From positions 1-64,000 of the forward strand of contig CAWCAT010000038.1 in the NCBI GenBank assembly GCA_963793625.1: a DNA stretch of 64,000 nt, read 5' to 3'. This stretch comes from G963668605 sp963793625 (GTDB lineage: Bacteria; Acidobacteriota; Terriglobia; Bryobacterales; Bryobacteraceae). The notes beneath the pieces were generated by a model. The model had not been told where the DNA came from. It searched no databases and was given only the letters and a program-made list of their open reading frames with translations. Both the position numbers and the translations under genes were made by a program. This document shows positions 58,152 to 64,000 of the stretch, one piece after another. How positions within the stretch are numbered: position 1 is the stretch's first letter; each line of letters begins with the position of its first letter.

Positions 58152-59431
58152 AACTCACACGAAGAAGTTTTGTTCTCGGCAGCAGCGCTGCTGCTTGCCT
58201 GATAGGCAAGGCAGCACCCGGCAACCGCATCAGCGTAGGCATGATCGGGGTGGGCCGGCAGACCGTTATCGTCAACCTGAAGCAGTTTCTGGCGATGCCC
58301 GATGTGCAGGTCGTAGCCGTCTGCGACGTGGATGCCTGGCGCGTTGACAAGGCAAAGCAGCAGGTGGAGGAGGCGTACGCCAAGCAGTCCGCATCCGCAG
58401 CCTATAAGGGCTGCAAGACCTATAAGGATTTCCGCGAACTGCTGCAGGACAAGAGCATCGACGCGGTCATGATCGGGACCCCCGATCACTGGCACGTTCC
58501 AATGTCGATCGAAGCGATCAAGGCCGGCAAGGACGTTGCCTGTGAAAAGCCGCTCACGCGCTTCATCGCCGAAGGACGCCAGTTGAGCGATCTTGCGACG
58601 AAACACAAGCGCGTCTTTCGCAACGACAGCGAGTTCCGTTCGCTGCAGAATTTTCATCGCGCCGTCGAACTGGTACGCAATGGCAGGATCGGCAAGCTGC
58701 ACACGATTCGCTCCGGCGTGCCGCAATCTGACGTCGGATGCCCACCGCAACCGAACATGCCAGTTCCGTCCGATCTCGATTATGAGCGCTGGCAGGGGCC
58801 GGCTCCGCGCGCGCCCTACACCGAAAAGCGCGTTCACACACCGAAGTCGTATGATCGCCCGGGCTGGATGCGCCACCAGTTCTATTGCGACGGAATGGTA
58901 ACGAACTGGGGCGCGCACCTGAATGACATCGCACAGTGGGGCAACAACACGGAACGAACCGGACCCATCGAAGTCGAGGCGCGCGGAACGTTTCCACCGG
59001 CTGACAGTTTCTGGAACGTGATGCTGAGCTTTGAAGCCGAATATCGTTACGCAAACGGCGTCCGGATGTTCTACAAGAGCGAAAAGCCTTACGTCCGCTT
59101 CGAAGGCTCAGACGGATGGATTATGGCGGAGTTCGGCAAGCCCCTGCAGGCGCAACCAGCCGCAATCCTCGATTCGAAAATCCGCGAAGACGAGCTTCAT
59201 TTCCCATTCAAATCCGACAAGCAGGATTTCATCGACGCAATCAAATCGCGTGGTCAGACCCTGGAAGATGCCGAGGTCGGTCATCGCACGATGTCGCTGT
59301 GTCATCTGGCGAACATCGCTGTGCATGTCGGTGGCAAGCTGCAGTGGGATCCCGCTAAAGAGAAATTCACGAACAGCGCTGCGGCCAACGCATATCTATC
59401 GAAGCCGATCCTGGGGCCGAAGCGCGCATGA
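58148..59431 (+). CDS. Gfo/Idh/MocA family oxidoreductase, Tat-exported
   Basis: A 427-residue NAD(P)-dependent sugar oxidoreductase with a twin-arginine signal (MKLTRRSFVLGSSAAACLIG). Rossmann motif VGMIGVGRQTVIV (glycine-rich loop), VVAVCDVDAWR, VMIGTPDHWHVP and ACEKPLTRF with the conserved EKP. The C-terminal half (NWGAHLNDIAQWGNNTERTGP) includes the His/Asp region used for sugar binding. Exported members of the family oxidise glycosides at C3 using tightly bound cofactor. Coupled on both sides by ATGA overlaps; together with the isomerase-like protein and DUF1080 it suggests a 3-keto-glycoside route. Confidence 0.9.
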   Translation: MKLTRRSFVLGSSAAACLIGKAAPGNRISVGMIGVGRQTVIVNLKQFLAMPDVQVVAVCDVDAWRVDKAKQQVEEAYAKQSASAAYKGCKTYKDFRELLQDKSIDAVMIGTPDHWHVPMSIEAIKAGKDVACEKPLTRFIAEGRQLSDLATKHKRVFRNDSEFRSLQNFHRAVELVRNGRIGKLHTIRSGVPQSDVGCPPQPNMPVPSDLDYERWQGPAPRAPYTEKRVHTPKSYDRPGWMRHQFYCDGMVTNWGAHLNDIAQWGNNTERTGPIEVEARGTFPPADSFWNVMLSFEAEYRYANGVRMFYKSEKPYVRFEGSDGWIMAEFGKPLQAQPAAILDSKIREDELHFPFKSDKQDFIDAIKSRGQTLEDAEVGHRTMSLCHLANIAVHVGGKLQWDPAKEKFTNSAAANAYLSKPILGPKRA

Positions 59432-60262
59432 GAAGCATATTGCTGAGCGCTGTTGCTCCTGTCGCCTTTGGGAGCAGCACAGGGACTGAACAATCCGTTT
59501 TTTGCTTTCGACAACGGCACCGGCCGTGATGACAAATTGCCGCTCTCCGAACAGGCGGAACTGGTCAAGAGAACCGGTTACGCGGGTATCGGCTATACCG
59601 GCACGCAACGCATCCCGGAGATGCTTGAAGCGCTCGAAAGCCGTGGACTCAAACTCTTCAGCATTTATGTCGCGGCACGCGTCGACCGTGACAAGCCGAG
59701 TTACGATCCGGGTCTGCCGCAGGCCCTGCAGCAGTTGAAAGGTCACGGAACCGTGCTCTGGCTGACTGTTCAGGGGCGCTCCACGGACGGTGAAGCTCGG
59801 GCTACAGCAATCGTTCGCGAAATCGCCGAGATGGCTGCCGCTTCCGGGGTACGCGTTGTACTTTACCCCCATGTCGGTTTCTACGTGGCCACCATCGAAG
59901 ATGCATTACGCATACGAAAGCTGGTCGATCGTCCCAATGTCGGAGTCACGTTCAATCTGGCTCATTTTCTCGCGGCCAAGGACGAACCCAACCTGGACCA
60001 GCGTTTAAAAGACGCTCTGCCGTACCTCGAAATGGTCAGCATCAATGGTGCGGACCACGAAGGCGAGTGGAATCGCTTGATTCAGCCGCTCGATCGCGGC
60101 GAGTTCGATGTGTTCGGTCTACTCAAAAAACTGCACACCCTTGGATACAAGGGTCCTGTCGGATTGCAGTGTTATCTGGTTCCGGGCGACCGGGAAGACA
60201 ACCTGAGGCGCTCGATGGTCGCATGGCGCAAATTCGCCGCTCGTCTAGCATCCGAAAAGTGA
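59428..60262 (+). pseudogene. Sugar phosphate isomerase/epimerase-like TIM barrel, frameshifted in its signal peptide
   Basis: The ATG at 59428 overlaps the previous stop (ATGA). MRSILLSA is followed, one base off frame near 59450-59453, by LLLSPLGAAQGLNNPFFAFDNGTGRDD. Removing one base gives a normal signal peptide and a protein of about 277 residues; otherwise only a TTG start at 59453 is available. Barrel motifs: QAELVKRTGYAGIGYTG, FSIYVAARVD, VVLYPHVGFYV, VGVTFNLAHFLAA, VSINGAD and GPVGLQCYLVPGD. It belongs to the xylose isomerase-like family, whose exported members in such operons may epimerise or cleave 3-keto sugars. Confidence 0.8.
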
Positions 60263-60273
60263 AGTGGTTCACT

Positions 60274-61653
60274 ATGACTACCCCCAAGAAAGACGATGGA
60301 ATCACAAGACGGCTGTTGCTACCGGCTGTTGGATCCGGGTTGGCATTCACGATCATGCCGCGTCATGTATTGGGCGGAACTCAGGCCCCGGCGCCCAGCG
60401 ACAAGCTGAACATAGCCGGGGTGGGAGTCGGTGGCATGGGCGCGGGTTACCTCAGGGGGTGCGAAAACGAGAACATCGTCGCACTCTGTGACGTTGACCA
60501 CGCGTACGCCGCAAAGACATTCGCGAAATACCCTAACGCGAAAGTCTATCGCGATTACCGAGTGATGCTGGAAAAGGAAAAAGGCATCGATGCAGTAATT
60601 GTTGGCACCCCAGACCACACCCACGCAGTCATTTCGATGGCCGCGATCAAACAGGGCAAGCACGTCTATTGCGCCAAACCGATGACCCGGACCATCCACG
60701 AAGCGCGCGCAATGGCAAAAGCTGCTCGCGAGGCGAAGGTCGCGACGCAAATGAGCGTGCAGTCATGCGCATCGGAAGGTGCGTGCTCAACGGCCGAATG
60801 GGTGCTGTCCGGGGTGATCGGGCCGGTACGCGAGGTGCACGTGTGGTCCGACAGACCAATCTGGCCGCAGGGATTGCTGCGACCGACCGCGTCGCCGGCC
60901 GTCCCATCGACTCTCGATTGGGACCTCTGGCTTGGCCCGGCGCCGCAGCGTCCGTATCACCCGCTATACCATCCCTTCAGATTTCGAGGTTGGTACGACT
61001 TTGGGACCGGTGCTCTGGGTGACATGGCATGCCACACCTTGCATGTGATCTTTCGGGCACTGAAGCTAGGTTACCCGTCCAGTGCCCAGGCAAGCACGAC
61101 AGTCGTGCAGGAATGGGCTACCGCTGCGGGCGCCGCACGTCAAGGAACACGCAAAGCAGTTTATCCGGAAACTTTTCCGCACTCATCGATCGTGACCTGG
61201 GAATTCCCTGCTCGCGAGGGTCTTCCGCCAGTAAGAGTGAACTGGTACGACGGAGGATTGAGACCTCCCAGTCCCACGGGCATGCAGCCAGGCAAAATAC
61301 TCGGCGGCGACGGGCTCATGTTTGTCGGCGATAAGGGAGTGCTGCTCAGCGGGTTCAGCGGTGGGCCGCGCCTGGTCACAGAGGCACAGCGCCAGTCGTT
61401 CACAGCTCCGCCCAAAACCTTGATCAGGAGTTCCGGCCATTACACAGAGTGGATTGATGCAGCAAAAGGTGGAAAGCCTGCTAATTGCGAGTTCGGTTTC
61501 GGTAGCCTTCTGACAGAGACTGCACTGCTAGGCGTGATCGCCCAGAGGACCGGCGCCTACCTGGAGTGGGATTCGGAACAGGGTCGAATCGCGAACAATG
61601 CGGAGGCCAATCTGCTGGTTAATCCACCCTATCGACAGGGTTGGTCGTTATGA
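60274..61653 (+). CDS. Gfo/Idh/MocA family oxidoreductase, second in operon
   Basis: A 459-residue oxidoreductase. The ATG at 60274 opens a twin-arginine-like leader (TRRLLLPAVGSGLAFTIMP). Rossmann loop NIAGVGVGGMGAGYLRG, VALCDVDHAYA and VIVGTPDHTHAVI are standard, but the canonical EKP is CAKP here (HVYCAKPMTRTI): the lysine and proline remain while the glutamate is alanine. The GLSPTGMQPGK-like loop (GLRPPSPTGMQPGKILGG) and the long C-terminal domain match the larger family subgroup. It starts 11 bases after the isomerase-like gene and overlaps DUF1080 by ATGA. Probably acts with the first oxidoreductase. Confidence 0.88.
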   Translation: MTTPKKDDGITRRLLLPAVGSGLAFTIMPRHVLGGTQAPAPSDKLNIAGVGVGGMGAGYLRGCENENIVALCDVDHAYAAKTFAKYPNAKVYRDYRVMLEKEKGIDAVIVGTPDHTHAVISMAAIKQGKHVYCAKPMTRTIHEARAMAKAAREAKVATQMSVQSCASEGACSTAEWVLSGVIGPVREVHVWSDRPIWPQGLLRPTASPAVPSTLDWDLWLGPAPQRPYHPLYHPFRFRGWYDFGTGALGDMACHTLHVIFRALKLGYPSSAQASTTVVQEWATAAGAARQGTRKAVYPETFPHSSIVTWEFPAREGLPPVRVNWYDGGLRPPSPTGMQPGKILGGDGLMFVGDKGVLLSGFSGGPRLVTEAQRQSFTAPPKTLIRSSGHYTEWIDAAKGGKPANCEFGFGSLLTETALLGVIAQRTGAYLEWDSEQGRIANNAEANLLVNPPYRQGWSL

Positions 61654-62321
61654 GAAAACACATGAAATTCACACTATTGTTAACGCTTATCCTGCTTCCG
61701 CTCAGCCTGCTGGGTGCCCAAAAGACGACGAACCTGTTCAACGGCAAGAACCTGAAAGCGTTCCAGCCGTCACCCGGACCTTGGGTGATCGAAAAGGACG
61801 GCGCACTTACGCTAAAGGACCGCACCGACCACAAACAGATAGATGCCAATTATCTCTGGACGGCAAAGCCCTACAAAGATTTTGTCCTCAGCCTGGAGTT
61901 CAAGGCCTCACCGGGCACCAATAGCGGTGTGTTCATCCGCACTACGAATCTCAAAGATCCTGTGCAGACGGGAATGGAAATTCAGGTTGCGAGCCATGAC
62001 CCCGCAAGGCCGCTCACCAGGGGCAGCGTGGCTGGCATTTATGATCTGGCCGCTCCGAAGAAGAACATGTTCAAACCCGAGGCCTGGAATCAAATGGTGA
62101 TCACGTGCCAGGGCAGCAAAATCTCCGTGCAACTGAACGGGGAGACCGTCAGCGAAGCCGACCTCGACCAATATGCAGAGGCGGGCAAAAATCCCGACGG
62201 CTCGAAAAACAAATTCAAGAAGCCATTGAAGGACTTCGCTCGGGAAGGCTATATCGGCTTCCAGGACCACGGCACGCCAGTCTCGTATCGCAACATCCAA
62301 ATAAGAGAGTTGAAGCCCTAG
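61650..62321 (+). CDS. DUF1080 (3-keto-disaccharide hydrolase-like) protein, secreted
   Basis: About 223 residues. The ATG at 61650 overlaps the previous stop (ATGA) and gives the leader MRKHMKFTLLLTLILLPLSLLGAQ. DUF1080 concanavalin-like sandwich: TNLFNGKNLKAFQPSPGPWVIEKDGALTL, FVLSLEFKASPGTNSGVFIRT, GMEIQVASHD, VAGIYDLAAP, AWNQMVITCQGSKISVQLNG and GYIGFQDHGTPVSYRNIQIREL. Family members characterised as 3-keto-glycoside hydrolases cleave glycosides after C3 oxidation by Gfo/Idh enzymes. Two such oxidoreductases precede it, which supports that role. Confidence 0.9.
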   Translation: MRKHMKFTLLLTLILLPLSLLGAQKTTNLFNGKNLKAFQPSPGPWVIEKDGALTLKDRTDHKQIDANYLWTAKPYKDFVLSLEFKASPGTNSGVFIRTTNLKDPVQTGMEIQVASHDPARPLTRGSVAGIYDLAAPKKNMFKPEAWNQMVITCQGSKISVQLNGETVSEADLDQYAEAGKNPDGSKNKFKKPLKDFAREGYIGFQDHGTPVSYRNIQIRELKP

Positions 62322-62338
62322 CTGCCTCGTGTTCGCGT

Positions 62339-62586
62339 ATGCTATTCCGTATGCGACTTCTCGCGGCAGCAGTGTTCCTCTCCACAGTTCTCGTCGCTCA
62401 ATCCTCGCTCTACGAAGAGGACCTGCAATTGTCGCGTCCGTACCGCGACGAAAACTACCGCCAGTTTTCTCGATACATCGACGACATCGAGCGGCAGGGG
62501 TCTCTCCTCCGTTTCAAGAAAATGATCGGCTAAAATGGCGCGGCGACATCGCCTGGAAGTTCCTGGCCAAATATCTGAAGCCGTGA
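62339..62586 (+). pseudogene. Small secreted protein, frameshifted
   Basis: MLFRMRLLAAAVFLSTVLVAQ (ATG at 62339, or 62351) is a signal peptide. The short mature part SSLYEEDLQLSRPYRDENYRQFSRYIDDIERQGSLLRFKK stops at 62533 in frame. If the A-run at 62519-62522 had one more base it would continue as NDRLKWRGDIAWKFLAKYLKP to 62586, a charged helical peptide of about 80 residues in total. I recognise no family. It starts 17 bases after DUF1080. Confidence 0.45.
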
Positions 62587-62654
62587 TTTCCGGCAAAAAG
62601 TATTGGAACTTTTTTAGCCTGAATCCGTTCCACTCTGATAGCTAGGAGTGTGCA

Positions 62655-63935
62655 ATGATTCACAGTTTCTCCGAGGGGAATCAGGCCTCCGTCACCGCTA
62701 GTCGGCCGATGGTAAAAGCTTTGTTTGCATCCACCTGTCTGCTTTCGATCGTGTCCTTTTACACGACACAGCAAGGCATGGCTCTGTACTTAAGCGCATG
62801 GTTTTCAGTTCTGGCTTCGCTAGGCGTACAATCCGCACTGGTATTGGTCGCATGGCTGGTAGGGTTCACGAAGTCGCGTCGAGCCCTTCTAATGACCGTT
62901 TACGCCATCACCGCCGTCGTCTCGATTGCGTTCTCTTACGTGAGCCTGTACACATGGTTTGCAGCACGAGAGAGACCCGCACAGGTCGAGCGGCAGCTTT
63001 ACGATACAATCACAGCCTCGGCCGGAAAGGCCGAGCAATTGCTCGCAGGCGCAGGTTCGGAAGGCCAAAAGCATGTGCTCGCGCTCGATGAAATGACGTC
63101 AGCGGAGAAGTCACACGGCTACATCTCTCGTGCCCAGGATTCTGATCCGTACCTCGCGCACATTCGCGAGTCGGTGGCGCGTGAAGCTCAAACATTCAAT
63201 AGCAGTTATAAGGAAGGCTCCGGTGACGGACTACGCTATACGGCATTCGACCGTTATGGAAAACTGACGCAGCAGTCTGTCGATAGAATCCAAGCGTCGC
63301 AGCGAGCGCTCGCCGCCTTCCGAGCACAACTAAAACCACTCGACCCATCCGAACAGCAGATCCGCAAGTACCGCGAGGTTTACGACACCATCCCGTGGAA
63401 CGATGTCGAACAGAATCTGCATGCTGCGAGTTTTGAAAAGCCCCCAGTGCCCGTCTACTCCGACCACATCGACAAGACCGTGACCGGACAAGAGGACATG
63501 ATGCTTGCGTTTCAGGAGCTGGTCACTGCGCCCACTTCCCGTCACATCTTCGCGTTTCTGCTGGCAGCTTTTATCGACGTGATTGTGTTTCTGCTGGCCT
63601 TAGCCTCCGGCCCGTACTTCTTCGGAGCCGCCGAGGAGCGGTGGTGTGCGGCAGCCGCATCACTCGACAATACCGATGTACAGCTTTTCGTGCGCGACTT
63701 TCTGCGCAAGCTGGAACCGGATAGCAAGGGCATGGCGCGCGTCGAGATGGCAATACTTACGCCTGGAGAACGCCACTTCTGCATCCTGGTAGCGGGCAAG
63801 GGCGCGGCTACCGTAATCGAAGAGGACGGCAAGCGCTACTACCTGCTCGATGAGGATATCCACGAGCACCTGGTCGAGTCGCTCTCCAGTCGCAGGCTGC
63901 CGCTGCGCACGTCTCCGAAGGCGGCGCAGGCTTAG
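62655..63935 (+). CDS. Uncharacterised multi-pass membrane protein
   Basis: A 426-residue protein; AGGAG precedes the ATG. Three hydrophobic helices lie at the N-terminus (LFASTCLLSIVSFYTT, WFSVLASLGVQSALVLVAWLVGF, LLMTVYAITAVVSIAFSYVSLYTWF). A hydrophilic helical stretch of about 190 residues follows (Gln/Glu/Arg-rich, for example VESVAREAQTF-like segments and YDTIPWNDVEQNL), then one more helix (IFAFLLAAFIDVIVFLLALASGPYFF) and a soluble C-terminal domain of about 100 residues (VQLFVRDFLRKLEPDSKG, GERHFCILVAGKGAATVIEEDGKRYYLLDE). No family is recognised; the architecture suggests a membrane sensor or scaffold. Confidence 0.7.
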   Translation: MIHSFSEGNQASVTASRPMVKALFASTCLLSIVSFYTTQQGMALYLSAWFSVLASLGVQSALVLVAWLVGFTKSRRALLMTVYAITAVVSIAFSYVSLYTWFAARERPAQVERQLYDTITASAGKAEQLLAGAGSEGQKHVLALDEMTSAEKSHGYISRAQDSDPYLAHIRESVAREAQTFNSSYKEGSGDGLRYTAFDRYGKLTQQSVDRIQASQRALAAFRAQLKPLDPSEQQIRKYREVYDTIPWNDVEQNLHAASFEKPPVPVYSDHIDKTVTGQEDMMLAFQELVTAPTSRHIFAFLLAAFIDVIVFLLALASGPYFFGAAEERWCAAAASLDNTDVQLFVRDFLRKLEPDSKGMARVEMAILTPGERHFCILVAGKGAATVIEEDGKRYYLLDEDIHEHLVESLSSRRLPLRTSPKAAQA

Positions 63936-64000
63936 TTTGAAAACTTTTTGAAGATCAGGATGTGCTGACGAGGCAGGTCTTTCAGCACACGCTCCAGGCG
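63932..64000 (-). CDS. C-terminal end of a minus-strand gene, partial
   Basis: Reading inward from the right edge on the minus strand gives RLERVLKDLPRQHILIFKKFSN and then a TAA at 63934-63932, convergent with the membrane protein and overlapping it by four bases. The 22 visible residues are protein-like but too few to assign a family. Confidence 0.35.
   Translation of the reverse strand, partial: RLERVLKDLPRQHILIFKKFSN

Noticed and set aside
58088..58918. A 276-codon minus-strand open frame opposite the Gfo/Idh gene
   Set aside because: Antisense to an intact oxidoreductase with all motifs present; no start signals or domain.
62587..62654. AT-rich hairpin with AAAAAGT/ACTTTTT arms before the membrane protein gene
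   Set aside because: The stem is short, A/T-only at its core and bulged; too weak to call a terminator.
1..64000. CRISPR arrays, tRNA, rRNA, insertion sequences and prophage genes
   Set aside because: No regularly spaced direct repeats, no transposase, integrase or phage structural motifs, and no tRNA-like clover-leaf or rRNA stretch was recognised.

Overview
The window looks like an accessory, polysaccharide-oriented stretch of an acidobacterial chromosome, of the Solibacter/Bryobacter kind. This is inferred from gene content: very large Oar-type TonB-dependent receptors with an N-terminal carboxypeptidase-regulatory domain, DUF1501 proteins paired with DUF1549/DUF1553 c-type cytochrome proteins, many Gfo/Idh/MocA oxidoreductases and AP-endonuclease-2-like TIM barrels with export signals, DUF1080, a membrane-anchored winged-helix-like regulator, and a kaiC-kaiB-kaiB operon without kaiA. 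No rRNA, tRNA, CRISPR array, insertion sequence or phage gene was seen.

Layout. 1-6.8 kb: a truncated secreted glycosidase N-terminus (minus), then a plus-strand run of sugar isomerase, winged-helix protein, heparinase-like lyase and an alpha/beta-hydrolase-SGNH fusion. 7.2-9.4 kb: a small conserved protein and an S41-like protein. 9.3-14.1 kb: divergent GH95 fucosidase and alpha-galactosidase. 14.1-16.9 kb: two SPFH/band-7 proteins with a DNA-alkylation-repair HEAT protein. 17-25 kb: Gfo/Idh plus TonB receptor, divergent from a membrane regulator, a putative glycosidase and a wrecked acetyltransferase. 25.2-26.7 kb: Mn catalase and a YciF-like ferritin-fold protein. 26.6-38 kb: a divergent pectin locus, with three esterase genes on the minus strand (one a sialate-esterase/pectinesterase fusion) and a TonB receptor, oligogalacturonate lyase and heparinase-like lyase on the plus strand. 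38-47.1 kb: two divergent copies of a DUF1549/DUF1553-DUF1501 pair. 47.2-55.4 kb: an ABC-transporter relic, then kaiC-kaiB-kaiB, two PAS hybrid kinases, a NarL-type regulator and an RRM protein behind a strongly structured leader. 55.4-57.6 kb: a TPR/thioredoxin protein. 57.7-62.3 kb: a tightly coupled operon (FMN-binding protein, Gfo/Idh, isomerase, Gfo/Idh, DUF1080) resembling the 3-keto-glycoside pathway. 62.3-64 kb: a small secreted protein and an uncharacterised membrane protein.

Two themes stand out. The Kai/two-component/RRM block is intact and compact, with overlapping start and stop codons at four of its five internal junctions, and is the best candidate for an integrated signalling system here. 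In contrast, about a dozen flanking genes are interrupted by single-base frameshifts. Almost all are repaired by adding or removing one base, usually in a short homopolymer. That pattern points to residual sequencing indels more than to mass gene decay, except for the acetyltransferase (several shifts) and the ABC relic (internal deletions), which look like real pseudogenes.
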